Shown here: positions 42,646 to 51,230 of the stretch, piece after piece
How the letters are laid out: the number at the start of each line of letters is the position of its first letter
How positions within the stretch are numbered: the stretch's first letter is position 1
Source: JALYUA01 sp038239305
GTDB lineage: Bacteria > Acidobacteriota > Thermoanaerobaculia > UBA5066 > Gp7-AA6
Direction of reading: 5' to 3'
Length of the DNA stretch: 64,000 nt
Assembly: GCA_038239305.1 (NCBI GenBank)
Contig: JBBSEW010000005.1
Location: forward strand, 1-64,000
Notes under the pieces: generated by a model
Seen by the model: the letters and a program-made list of their open reading frames with translations, nothing else
What the model was told of the DNA's origin: nothing
Databases searched by the model: none
Position numbers and translations under genes: made by a program

Positions 42646-44084
42646 CCCCGGAAGATCGCTCCCTCGAAATCGGGGGGCGCGAGCTCCGGGAGCTGATCGA
42701 ATCCGCGACGCGGCGGATCGTCGCGTACATCGCCGCGCTCCCGTCGACGCCGTCCGATGTCCGCGATCCGGCCGGGCTCGCGCGTTCGCTCCGGGAGCCG
42801 ATGCCGGAAGAGGGCGAAGATCCGGAACGACTCTTCGATCTTCTTTTCGACACGGTCATCCCGCGCGGCTTTCAGACGGCGGGGCCCGGTTACCTCGCGT
42901 ACATTCCGGGCGGCGGGCTGCCCCAGTCCGCGGTCGCGGACCTCGTCGCGGACGCGACCAATCGTTACGTGGGAGTCTTCGCTGCGGCGCCCGGCCTGGC
43001 CCAGCTGGAGGCCAATGTCGTGCAGTGGTTCTGCGGAATCGTCGGATATCCCGCGGGCTCGGGCGGCATCCTCACGACGGGCGGCTCCCTTTCGAACTTC
43101 TCCGCGATCGTCACGGCGCGGCGGGACCGGCTGCCCCCCGATTTTCTGCGCGGCACCCTGTATGTCTCGGATCAGACCCACCACTCCATTCAGAAGGCCG
43201 CGAGCCTCGCTGGATTTCCGGGGGCGAACGTCCGCGAGATCCCGACGGACTCCCTGTTCCGCATTCGCCTGGACGATCTGGCGGCGAGGGTCGCGGAAGA
43301 CCGGGCCGCCGGATGGACGCCGTTCTTTCTCGTCGGCAACGGAGGGACGACCAACACCGGCGCCGTCGATGATCTCGCCGGCCTCGCGGACTTCGCCGCG
43401 CGAGAATCGCTGTGGTTCCACGTCGACGCGGCGTACGGCGGGTTCTTCGCGCTGACGGACCGGGGCCGCAGGCGCCTGGCCGGCATCGAACGCTCCGATT
43501 CGACGTGCCTCGATCCTCACAAGAGCCTCTTCCTCCCGTACGGGACCGGCTCCCTGCTCGTGCGCGATCCCGAGGCTTTGAAGCGCGCTCACGCCCTGTC
43601 CGCGGAGTACCTTCCCGAAATGCAGCTCGACGCCGATCTGCCGGACTTCACCCTCCTGTCTCCGGAGCTCTCGCGGGACTGGCGCGGCCTTCGAGTCTGG
43701 CTGCCCCTGAAGATGCACGGTGCCGGTCCGTTCCGCCGTAACCTCGACGAGAAGCTCGATCTCGCGGACTGGGCCTGCGGCGAGCTCGAGCGGATGCCGG
43801 GGATCGAGATCCTCGCGCGGCCGCAGCTCTCGACCGTCGCGTTCCGGTTCGTTCGGCCCGGCCTGACTCTCGAGAAGGCGAACGCCGAGAACGAGCGCGT
43901 GCTCGCCCTCACGAACTCGCGAGGCCGCGTCCACCTGACGGGAACGAAGCTCGGCGGCCGATTCGCGATCCGCATCTGCGTACTCTCGTTCCGAACGCAC
44001 CTCGACCGGATGCGAGAGGGGCTCGAGGATCTTCGATCCGCGATCGCCGAAGTGACGGCCGACGTTTCGCCTCCCGAGTCTTAG
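42642..44084 (+). CDS. PLP-dependent amino-acid decarboxylase (aromatic amino acid decarboxylase-like)
   Basis: A 480-residue group II decarboxylase. It has FVRP-like C-terminal motifs, FHVDAAYGGFFALTD (PLP aspartate and alanine) and the Schiff-base lysine in CLDPHKSLFLPYGTG. Relatives use aromatic amino acids, glutamate or 2,4-diaminobutyrate; the active-site sequence does not settle this. The GTG start overlaps the plsC stop, so the two are translationally coupled although their functions look unrelated. Confidence 0.88.
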   Translation: MTPEDRSLEIGGRELRELIESATRRIVAYIAALPSTPSDVRDPAGLARSLREPMPEEGEDPERLFDLLFDTVIPRGFQTAGPGYLAYIPGGGLPQSAVADLVADATNRYVGVFAAAPGLAQLEANVVQWFCGIVGYPAGSGGILTTGGSLSNFSAIVTARRDRLPPDFLRGTLYVSDQTHHSIQKAASLAGFPGANVREIPTDSLFRIRLDDLAARVAEDRAAGWTPFFLVGNGGTTNTGAVDDLAGLADFAARESLWFHVDAAYGGFFALTDRGRRRLAGIERSDSTCLDPHKSLFLPYGTGSLLVRDPEALKRAHALSAEYLPEMQLDADLPDFTLLSPELSRDWRGLRVWLPLKMHGAGPFRRNLDEKLDLADWACGELERMPGIEILARPQLSTVAFRFVRPGLTLEKANAENERVLALTNSRGRVHLTGTKLGGRFAIRICVLSFRTHLDRMREGLEDLRSAIAEVTADVSPPES

Positions 44085-44106
44085 AGGCGCACGACGGCAG
44101 AACAGA

Positions 44107-44128
44107 GCGATGCGGCTGGCCGCTTCGC
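44107..44128. terminator. Hairpin between convergent genes
   Basis: GCGATGCGG (44107-44115) and CCGCTTCGC (44120-44128) form a 9-bp stem with one mismatch and a 4-nt loop in the 58-bp gap between two convergent genes. No U-run, so termination is only likely. Confidence 0.4.
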
Positions 44129-44142
44129 CCTCGAGAGCGTTT

Positions 44143-45864
44143 TCAGCGTCCGGGTGACGGCGGCAGGGCGCGTGACCGATCCATCGCATCGACGTCGTCC
44201 GAGAGCCCCAGGTACTCCCAGCGCTGCAGGGCGATCGGAACGTTGCCGTTCTTCCAGAGAAAATCGTGGAATTCCCGGAGCGAGAACTTCCCGCCCTGAA
44301 CGCGGCGGGCATCGGCGAGGAACCGGAGAATCTGAGACTTGCCGATCTGATAGCTGATCGCCTGGCCCGGCGTCGACGCGAACCGCTCGGCTTCTTCGCG
44401 AGCCGTCGCGGGATCCATCGGAACCATCTTCGCGAGGTAGTCCGCCGCCTGGTCGATCGACAGGTCGCCCAGCGCGAGCCGGACATCGACCTCGACGCGA
44501 AGCGCACGCAGGCGCATGAAGCTCGCGACGATCTCGCGGGTCCGGGGGCTGTCGTCAAAGTACCCGGCGCCGAGGAGCATCTCCTCCGCGTAAAAGGCGA
44601 GCCCTTCGTTCGCCGACGAGTCGTAGTACCGGCGGCGGATCGGATCCGGATGGGTGCGCGACAGCGCGAGCTGGAAGAAGTGGCCGGGGATGCCTTCGTG
44701 GACCAGGAAGGGGCGCGGATCGCGGGCCATCGACTGACCGAAGAATCCGAGCTCCGGCCCGGGCGGCGGAATGTACCGCGTCCCGTCGTCGGTCGGGCGG
44801 GAAGCGGAGGCGAGGTCGTCGAGCTCACCCACGTCGCTCCAGGGAACGAGAAATGGGGGCACGGGCCTTTCCCGGTAATGCCGCATGCCGGCCGGCACCG
44901 ACAGGAGGTTCTTCTCCTCGAGGAACCGCCGGACGGACTCTTCATCCCTCGCGGCTTGCGCGATCTCCGCCGCCTGGTCCGGGAACATCGGCAGAGGCGG
45001 AACTCCGGCGTTCCTCGCCTCCTGCCAGGATTCGATCGAGGCGGCCCGGGCCCACTCGAGTCGGCCGAGCGCGACCATCTCTTCCGGCGTGAACGGCAGC
45101 AGCGCAACGTTGCGCAAAAAGAACAGGTACGCCTCTCGACCGACGGCCGTCTGCGACCGGAGGGTCGGCTCGCGGTTGCCGAGCCAGTCCCTGAAGTCTT
45201 CGAGCGACGCGATTGCCCGCTCCGTCGCCGCGTCCAGTGTCTCCGCGCTCGACCGATCCAGATGAGGCTTCAGCTCCCGCATCGCGCTCGAGAGCCGGGA
45301 ACGGATGTCCGAGAGGCGCGATATCGCGAGCCGGGCGAACGGTCCTGCCGCCGGAACGAGGTTGCCCTTCGCGCTATCGATCGTCGCGGAAATGTTCGCG
45401 ACGCGGCGCATGATCTCCGCGCTCCGGGTCTTCGAAAACGGCGGCGGCTCGAGAAGCAGCTCGAACACGGCTCCGAGCGACTGGTCGACGTAGAACGCCG
45501 GATTGCGCTCCCATCCACGCTCCACATCGAGCTCCCAGCGAACGCGCGCGAAAGCGGAGCGCAGCAGGCGCCGATCCACCTGCCAGGGAACCGGCAGCCC
45601 GGAGGAATCGAGTCGCGCGAGCCTCTCTTCGAACGCGGCGAGCTCGCCCCGCCGTCTGGTGATCGCCGCCTTTGTCCAGACCGGGACCCACGCCGGAGGC
45701 CGCTCGATGCGCGGTACGTCGTCGCCCGAGAAAGGCTGGTTCGCCGACCGCCATGCCCAGAAATCACGAGACAGGTCCTGCAGATCGTCGGCGGACGCGA
45801 CCGCCGCCGCGACCGCCAGGAGACAGCTGGCCGCGAGGAGACTGCGGAGCCTCAAGGGAAGCAC
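44143..45864 (-). CDS. Secreted DUF885-family metallopeptidase-like protein
   Basis: A 573-residue exported protein. A signal peptide (LLAASCLLAVAAAVASA) ends near residue 25. The DUF885 signature is present: LVHEGIPGHFFQLALSR with the HExxxxH-type metal site near residue 390, then SSANEGLAFYAEEM and LRALRVEVDVRLALG. Many DUF885 proteins are predicted zinc carboxypeptidases. The gene lies 4 bp after a second peptidase gene, so the two are probably co-expressed extracytoplasmic peptidases. The function is inferred from the fold. Confidence 0.88.
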   Translation of the reverse strand: MLPLRLRSLLAASCLLAVAAAVASADDLQDLSRDFWAWRSANQPFSGDDVPRIERPPAWVPVWTKAAITRRRGELAAFEERLARLDSSGLPVPWQVDRRLLRSAFARVRWELDVERGWERNPAFYVDQSLGAVFELLLEPPPFSKTRSAEIMRRVANISATIDSAKGNLVPAAGPFARLAISRLSDIRSRLSSAMRELKPHLDRSSAETLDAATERAIASLEDFRDWLGNREPTLRSQTAVGREAYLFFLRNVALLPFTPEEMVALGRLEWARAASIESWQEARNAGVPPLPMFPDQAAEIAQAARDEESVRRFLEEKNLLSVPAGMRHYRERPVPPFLVPWSDVGELDDLASASRPTDDGTRYIPPPGPELGFFGQSMARDPRPFLVHEGIPGHFFQLALSRTHPDPIRRRYYDSSANEGLAFYAEEMLLGAGYFDDSPRTREIVASFMRLRALRVEVDVRLALGDLSIDQAADYLAKMVPMDPATAREEAERFASTPGQAISYQIGKSQILRFLADARRVQGGKFSLREFHDFLWKNGNVPIALQRWEYLGLSDDVDAMDRSRALPPSPGR

Positions 45865-45868
45865 CGGC

Positions 45869-48385
45869 TCACGGCGCGGCTGCCGCGCGGACCCGGGCCG
45901 CGCCCGCGCCGATCGGACGCCCGGGCGGAGCGGGAACCGCCTTCGGCCGAGCCTTCCGCGTTTCGGGCTCTTCGAAGAATTCGGCGATGTCGCGCTCCGC
46001 CTGCCGCAGGTGCGCCTCTATGGCCGCCTCCGCGGAGTGCCGGCTCTTGAGCTCGCGCTCCAGAGCTCGCAAGCGGTCGGTCGCGAGAGCGTGCACTTCC
46101 GGCGAGCTGTCCGTTCTCGACGCCAGATCGAGCAGTGCGTCGAGAACCCGGCGCTGCGCGACGCGGCGCAATGCGGCGAGACGAGGGGTGCGGTCAGCGG
46201 GAGCGCTCCACGTCGCGGAGGTGAGCCGCGCCAGCAACCCGTCGAAGCCGAGCTCGTTTCGACTCGACGCGAGGGTCATGCGGGCGGCCCTGTCGGGTTC
46301 CACGAGCGGATCGACCACGAGCCCGACCAGGACGCGCGCGGCCGTGAGCGGGCTGAATGTGTCGCCGGCTTCCGATGCGAAGCGCTCGGGCGAGTCCCGG
46401 GTTCCCGACGGGGCCGCCACGAGAACCGCCACGATGCGGTCCGGTATGTCGAGGTTTGCGGGCTCAATAGCGGCGAGCAGCAGATCGAGCGCGCGGCGCT
46501 GTCGGTCCGCCGGCACCCAGGCAACGGGCTTCTGGCCATCCCCGGCGACGGCGTTCGTCTGGTACTGGCCGCCGATGAACTGCTGAGCGGCCTGGATCCC
46601 GAAGCGATGGTACAGGTAGGCGAGGTTGAAGCGCTGCTGGAGGCTCGCGACCCACTCTCCCGGCTTGAGCTGGCCGACGCCGAATCGATCGAGGATCAGG
46701 CGGCGCACGGCGGACGTCGTCGCCAGCCATTCGACCGGGTCCTTGCCCCAGTCGTACTCCGCCCAGCGCGGATCGGCGTCGAGCGGATACACGATGCCTT
46801 TCGCATAGCCCTCGCGCACGATCCGGTCGAGCTCCGCCGGGTCGTCGGCCGCGCCGTATCCCCAGCGGATCACGAGGCGGTCGTACGAGCCGATATCCTT
46901 CGGATAAGCGTCCGAGAGATCGAGTTTTCCATCCCTGAGCTGCACGTTCGGCGCAAGGTAATCCATCACCGATCCCCACCCGAAGGTCGTCGCGGCCCAG
47001 TTGTGCATCAGCCCGATCGTGTGGCCGACTTCGTGGGCTGACAGGTACGCGAGCCGCTGCAGGACGAGCGACTGTTCGTCGAGACCCGGATCCGTCGCGG
47101 CGATCCAGCCCGCCTCCGGAGCGTCCGCCGCCGTGCACGCTTCCCGCAAAGGCGGAAGCATGTTGTTCCAGATCCGGCTCGTGGTCCGCCGGCGGTGGGA
47201 ATCGATCCGCGCGACGCCATGCAGGATCTCGCCGGTCCGCGGATCCGTCTGCGTCCCTCCGACCGACCAGCCGCGATCCATGCGGTTGATCCATTCGATC
47301 CCGGAGTAGCGGGCATCGAGGAACGTCGCGCCTTCCGGCAGGTCCTTCAACACGAAGGCATTCCGGAATCCGGCTTCCTCGAACGCGTGGTTCCACCAGA
47401 GCGCGCCCTCGCGGATCGCCTGCCGCTCGGGCTCGGGAATTCCGCGGTCGAGGTAGTAAACGATCGGCTCGACCGGATCGGACAGAGCGGCGGCCGGATC
47501 CTTCGGGATGAGCCTCCAGCGAATCGCGAAGAACTTTTCGATCGGCTCGGTGTACGGGGCCGTGTGGTCGACGTATCGCTCGGGGATGAACCCGATGCGC
47601 GGGTCGAGAGCGCGCAGGGTGTAACCCGGCTCGGGCAACCGGAGGAACGTGTGGTGGATTCGGAGGCTCATCGTGCGATGGTCGGGCAGCACGGCCGCGA
47701 TATCGCGCGGAGCGTTGTCCGACACGAACGTCTCGATCACTTCGAGCTCGGTGTTCCGCGGAAACGCGCCGCTCCGGTCAAACGTCAGGGCGGAGCGGGA
47801 GACGTCCTGGCGCCAGTCCCCGGCCTTCGCCTGTTTGAGCTGCGGAAGAATCTGGGTGTCGCCCAGGAGAAACGCCGTCGCGTCGACCAGGACACGGTCG
47901 CCATCTTCCGCGACCACCGGCAGCGACGCGAGCACGGCGGAGGGAAAGGACTCCGCGACGACGCGAGACCGCTCCGCGTCCGAGACGCCGCTGCGATGCG
48001 TGACCTGCCTCTGGTGGAGAAGGACGCGAGGACCGACGCGTTCGAACCGGCAGAGCGCGAGGTCGCCGAGCTCTCCGCGATCGAGCGAGACAGAGATCGT
48101 TCCCGCGCCACCCGCGAGTCCCGAACCGTAGAGGAAGTCGTCGTTCCACCGCGCGATCTCGAGGAGCAGCGCCCCGTGGCGCGCATCCCAGTAATACGGA
48201 AGGAATCCGTCGTGGCGCGCGAGATCCTTCACGCGATCGGAGAGGGCGACGGTCCGATCCGGGGCGCCGTGCTCGGCAGACGCAGGCATCGGCGCGGGTC
48301 TGTCGGACGGAGCGGCCTGGGCGATGAGGCTCGAAGAGGCCGCCAAACAGGCCACCACGGCCGATGACGCGAGGACTCGTCGCAT
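45869..48385 (-). CDS. Secreted zinc-dependent metzincin-type metallopeptidase (DUF5117-like)
   Basis: An 838-residue exported protein with a signal peptide (SSAVVACLAASSSLIAQA). The zinc motif HEVGHTIGLMHNW sits at about residues 450-462 and is the metzincin HExxHxxGxxH. After it a PNVQLRDGKLDLSDAYPKDI region follows, and the C-terminal half is helical. The N-terminal part (KDLARHDGFLPYYWDARHGA-like) resembles the DUF5117 domain found in large bacterial zinc-dependent metalloproteases. A Pro/Ala-rich tail ends the protein. It is first in an operon with the DUF885 gene. Confidence 0.88.
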   Translation of the reverse strand: MRRVLASSAVVACLAASSSLIAQAAPSDRPAPMPASAEHGAPDRTVALSDRVKDLARHDGFLPYYWDARHGALLLEIARWNDDFLYGSGLAGGAGTISVSLDRGELGDLALCRFERVGPRVLLHQRQVTHRSGVSDAERSRVVAESFPSAVLASLPVVAEDGDRVLVDATAFLLGDTQILPQLKQAKAGDWRQDVSRSALTFDRSGAFPRNTELEVIETFVSDNAPRDIAAVLPDHRTMSLRIHHTFLRLPEPGYTLRALDPRIGFIPERYVDHTAPYTEPIEKFFAIRWRLIPKDPAAALSDPVEPIVYYLDRGIPEPERQAIREGALWWNHAFEEAGFRNAFVLKDLPEGATFLDARYSGIEWINRMDRGWSVGGTQTDPRTGEILHGVARIDSHRRRTTSRIWNNMLPPLREACTAADAPEAGWIAATDPGLDEQSLVLQRLAYLSAHEVGHTIGLMHNWAATTFGWGSVMDYLAPNVQLRDGKLDLSDAYPKDIGSYDRLVIRWGYGAADDPAELDRIVREGYAKGIVYPLDADPRWAEYDWGKDPVEWLATTSAVRRLILDRFGVGQLKPGEWVASLQQRFNLAYLYHRFGIQAAQQFIGGQYQTNAVAGDGQKPVAWVPADRQRRALDLLLAAIEPANLDIPDRIVAVLVAAPSGTRDSPERFASEAGDTFSPLTAARVLVGLVVDPLVEPDRAARMTLASSRNELGFDGLLARLTSATWSAPADRTPRLAALRRVAQRRVLDALLDLASRTDSSPEVHALATDRLRALERELKSRHSAEAAIEAHLRQAERDIAEFFEEPETRKARPKAVPAPPGRPIGAGAARVRAAAAP

Positions 48386-48459
48386 CGTAACCCCCGGGCG
48401 TGAAATGACTTAACGGCCCAACATCCTACCTCAGAGCGCTACCGCACAACGATCTATCG

Positions 48460-48477
48460 ACATTCATGATTCAATGT
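48460..48477. promoter_or_regulatory. AT-rich inverted repeat upstream of the peptide gene
   Basis: ACATT (48460-48464) and AATGT (48473-48477) face each other in an AT-rich 130-bp divergent gap between the metzincin gene and the 48520 peptide gene. It could be an operator, but the arms are short, so confidence is low. Confidence 0.25.
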
Positions 48478-48519
48478 TGCCAGCGTTTTCCGATTCGTTT
48501 TTCTCGAAAGGAGTTCTCC

Positions 48520-48657
48520 ATGGCGACGACTAATTCCTCCGCGTCGGCTCCTGTAAACGTTTCCACTCCGAGCGGACCGCAGCGCAACGAACGTCCCTTT
48601 ATCGGCGACGGGGCGCCCAAATTTGTCATCAAGCTGACGACTCCGATTCCTTCCTAG
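48520..48657 (+). CDS. 45-residue small protein, first gene of a three-gene cassette
   Basis: A short frame with a clear GAAAGGAG ribosome-binding site 7 nt before its ATG. The first 20 residues are rich in Ser, Thr, Ala and Pro; then comes RNERPFIGDGAPKF and a hydrophobic, proline-containing end (VIKLTTPIPS). There is no signal peptide, membrane helix or cysteine. The frame ends in two consecutive stop codons (TAG TAA). It precedes a sigma-like gene and a TPR gene on the same strand. It could be a secreted or modified peptide, or a regulatory leader. No family is recognised. Confidence 0.6.
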   Translation: MATTNSSASAPVNVSTPSGPQRNERPFIGDGAPKFVIKLTTPIPS

Positions 48658-48735
48658 TAATGGATCCTTCGCTTTAGCTTCCAATCCCAGCACAGCTGAC
48701 CATGGTGTACGCTTTGCAGATTGGCTCATCCATCC

Positions 48736-49098
48736 ATGGACACTGCTCGCCAGCGACAGGAAGAGGCCTATCGAGTCCTTGACGAGACTCTGCCCGTCAT
48801 TCACGCGGCGCTCGTCGGGTATTACGGATTCGGCACTCCTGAGGCGGAGGCATTTCAGGACACTCTGTGTGTCTGGTTCCACCGTGTCGCACGACGCATG
48901 GGTGCTCATGCGATCCATGCCGAGGAACTGCGGGAGCAGATTCTTTTTGTAGCCTGCAAGTACGCCCGGGCTTTCCAGATCGCCAAACATCGCGGGGGTC
49001 CGGTTGCCGACGACCTGAGTCTCACGCTCAACCGCGCCCCGGAAGAGGTGGCCGTGGAGCTACTCGGTCGCGTGACCGCCGCTGGAGCGTACCTGTGA
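48736..49098 (+). CDS. Sigma-factor region 2-like protein without region 4
   Basis: A 120-residue protein starting MDTARQRQEEAYRVLDETLP. The middle (FGTPEAEAFQDTLCVWFHRV, then EELREQILFVACKYARAFQI) follows the helix pattern of ECF sigma-factor region 2. No region 4 helix-turn-helix follows; the last 25 residues (SLTLNRAPEEVAVELLGRVT) are a short helix. It may be a degenerate sigma or a regulator that contacts RNA polymerase. Its TGA overlaps the GTG of the TPR gene, so the two are translationally coupled. The sigma relationship is an inference from pattern. Confidence 0.6.
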   Translation: MDTARQRQEEAYRVLDETLPVIHAALVGYYGFGTPEAEAFQDTLCVWFHRVARRMGAHAIHAEELREQILFVACKYARAFQIAKHRGGPVADDLSLTLNRAPEEVAVELLGRVTAAGAYL

Positions 49099-50204
49099 GC
49101 GGGGAGCTCGTCCTCTTTCCCAGGCTGGCGGGCGGCGTCTCAGCCGAGCTTGCCCGGGAGACGGCGAAGCGCATCCTCGGCTTGTCTCTTGAGGAGCGCT
49201 CGACTCTCGCAGGAGAGCTCCATCTCGATGAGCCCGAGACCTTTCTCGCCCTCTGTCAGATGCTCGATGAGCAGATGGATCACACGCCGCTGAAGACTCG
49301 CGACGACGCCCAATGGATCTACGAGTATCTTCATCGCGAATCGCCAGGGTCTTTCCTCTTCGACGAGCGCGAGTACTACCTCGGCGAACTGGCTCTCCTC
49401 GCAGGAACCGCGGCCCGCATCCTCGCGGAGTACGACCAGGCGCGCACTTGGCTGGACCGTTCCGAAGCCTGGTTTCTCTTGACCGTCAACGCGAGCGGGG
49501 ACATCGCGCGAATCGCACTTCAACGGTTGTCGGTCAGGGTGGAGCAACGCGAATTCGGAGAAGTCATCGCTCTCTCGCTCCCCTTGCGAGAAGCATTTCT
49601 GCGAAGCGGAAGTCGCGAACATGCTTTGAAGTGCCGGTATCTCGAGGCTGCGTGCCTCAAGGAAACGGATCGGCTCGCCGAGTCCCTCGAGAGATTTACC
49701 GCAGTTGTCGAAGAGGCGAAAGCCCTCGGCAGCTCGAAAATTCTCTCTCCCGCGCTCGTATCCGTGATTCAGATTCACTCCTATCTCGGCGAGACTGACC
49801 GGGCCCTCGCTCTCGCCGCCGAGGCAGCTCCCATCCTCCGAGAGTCCAAGAACCGTGTGGCCCTCGCGAAGCTGCACTGGGGCCTCGCGATGCTGCTCCG
49901 TCAAACCAGCCGTCTGGCGGAATCGGTCGAGGCTTTCCGCATGGCCCAGCAGGAATTTCGGGAGATCGGCCTGCGAGCCGACGTTGCCGCCATTCACCTC
50001 ATCATCGCGGACCTTCTTCTGGAAACCGGCCAGGAGCGGCAGGCCGAATGGGAGATCCGCGCCGCCCTCCCGATTCTCGCGGAGCTCAAAATGGTCCCGG
50101 AAGGAATCGCGGCGATGGCGCTCCTCCGGGAGTCCCTGCGCCGCCGGTCGATCGATCGCCAGGCCCTCCGGAACCTGCACGGCTACTTCGAGGACCTCGC
50201 CTGA
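49095..50204 (+). CDS. TPR-repeat protein
   Basis: A 369-residue protein with no signal peptide. An N-terminal helical region (residues about 10-60, with ARETAKRILGLSLEERSTLA) is followed by TPR-like helix pairs, such as YYLGELALLAGTAARILAEY, CLKETDRLAESLERFTAVVE and LAMLLRQTSRLAESVEAFRM. It ends in a helical domain (IAAMALLRESLRRRSIDRQA). TPR arrays bind peptides or proteins. The GTG start overlaps the sigma-like gene. In this cassette it may sense the 45-residue peptide or sequester the sigma-like protein, which is conjecture. Confidence 0.78.
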   Translation: MSGELVLFPRLAGGVSAELARETAKRILGLSLEERSTLAGELHLDEPETFLALCQMLDEQMDHTPLKTRDDAQWIYEYLHRESPGSFLFDEREYYLGELALLAGTAARILAEYDQARTWLDRSEAWFLLTVNASGDIARIALQRLSVRVEQREFGEVIALSLPLREAFLRSGSREHALKCRYLEAACLKETDRLAESLERFTAVVEEAKALGSSKILSPALVSVIQIHSYLGETDRALALAAEAAPILRESKNRVALAKLHWGLAMLLRQTSRLAESVEAFRMAQQEFREIGLRADVAAIHLIIADLLLETGQERQAEWEIRAALPILAELKMVPEGIAAMALLRESLRRRSIDRQALRNLHGYFEDLA

Positions 50205-50232
50205 CCCGCCGGCTCAACTCCTCGTAACAGCT

Positions 50233-51153
50233 CTACCCGATCCCCGCGTCCTCCGCCGCGCCCAGCGTGAGCGCGCTCCAGTCGTAATCTTCGCGGCCCC
50301 GCGCCAGTCCTGCCAGGAGGCGGTCGCGGAGCAGGCTCGCCACCGGCATCGGTGCTTTCGATTCCGCCGCGGATCCGAGGACGAGGCTCATGTCTTTCAG
50401 ACCGAGCGGCATCGCGAATCCGGCGGGCTGAAACTTTCTTTCCGCAATCGACTTTCCGTAGTTCTGGTAGATCGGGCAAGCGAAGAGAGTCTCTCCGAAC
50501 AGGTTCGCCAGCTCGGCCGGCGCGATTCCGTTCTTCTGACCGAGAGCGAAGGCTTCCGCCATCGACTCCATGGCCGCAGCGATCAGGAAATTGCCGCAGA
50601 GCTTCGCGACGCTCGCCGACCCGACCTCGTCGCCGAACTCGTAAATACGCTGGCCGAGCGCGAGGAGGAAGGGCGTCGCCCGCTCCCGCGCCGCCGCCGC
50701 GCCCGACAGACAGATCCAGAGCTTCCGCGCCGCGGCGGCCTCGGGACGCCCGAACACGGGTGCGGCGACGAACGCGCTTCCGGCCTCCTCGTGGCGCCGG
50801 GCGAGCCGGCGGCTCGTCGCGGGCGAGACCGTGCTCATCGAGACGTGCAGTCCTCCCGGCGCGAGAGCCTCGAGGAAACCCGGACTCGAAACGACCTCTT
50901 CGAGCGCCCGGTCGTCGGCCAGCATCGTGAAGACGACACCTCCCGCGCGGCAGACCTCTGCCGGGCCGCGCGCCTCTTCCGCTCCCGCCGCGACGAGCGA
51001 CTCCGCCTTGCCGGCCGTGCGGTTCCACACGGCGAGCGCGTGACCGGCCGCCCTCAGGTTGGCCGCGATCGGCTCTCCCATCTTCCCGAGACCGATGAAA
51101 CCGACCCGCTCCGCATCGTGCTGCTCCCGCTTTTTCATCCCCCGCTTTTCCAT
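50233..51153 (-). CDS. NAD(P)-dependent beta-hydroxyacid dehydrogenase (3-hydroxyisobutyrate dehydrogenase family)
   Basis: A 306-residue protein with a Rossmann N-terminal domain (VGFIGLGKMGEPIAANLRAA), the substrate loop STVSPATSRRLARR, and the catalytic lysine in GSASVAKLCGNFLI. The VWNRTAGKAESL sequence, with Arg after the second strand, suggests NADPH use, as in GLYR/glyoxylate reductases. Relatives reduce succinic semialdehyde, glyoxylate or 3-hydroxyisobutyrate. The valine or thymine pathway link to mmsA is possible but the genes are 18 kb apart. Confidence 0.88.
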   Translation of the reverse strand: MEKRGMKKREQHDAERVGFIGLGKMGEPIAANLRAAGHALAVWNRTAGKAESLVAAGAEEARGPAEVCRAGGVVFTMLADDRALEEVVSSPGFLEALAPGGLHVSMSTVSPATSRRLARRHEEAGSAFVAAPVFGRPEAAAARKLWICLSGAAAARERATPFLLALGQRIYEFGDEVGSASVAKLCGNFLIAAAMESMAEAFALGQKNGIAPAELANLFGETLFACPIYQNYGKSIAERKFQPAGFAMPLGLKDMSLVLGSAAESKAPMPVASLLRDRLLAGLARGREDYDWSALTLGAAEDAGIG

Positions 51154-51230
51154 CGGGTCCCCTTTCCCTGCACACTCTTCCGACCTCTCGAATCCCCGGG
51201 GCTCGTTCTGCCCTATTTGGCAGGGACACG

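Noticed and set aside
45503..47041. A 512-codon plus-strand frame antisense to the two peptidase genes
   Set aside because: High GC content makes long antisense frames common. The protein is Arg-rich and without domains, while the minus strand has clear catalytic motifs.
48454..48990. A 178-codon minus-strand frame covering the peptide gene and part of the sigma-like gene
   Set aside because: It has no ribosome-binding site, odd Ser/Arg-rich composition, and runs antisense to two frames that have good start signals and coupling. I treat it as a shadow.
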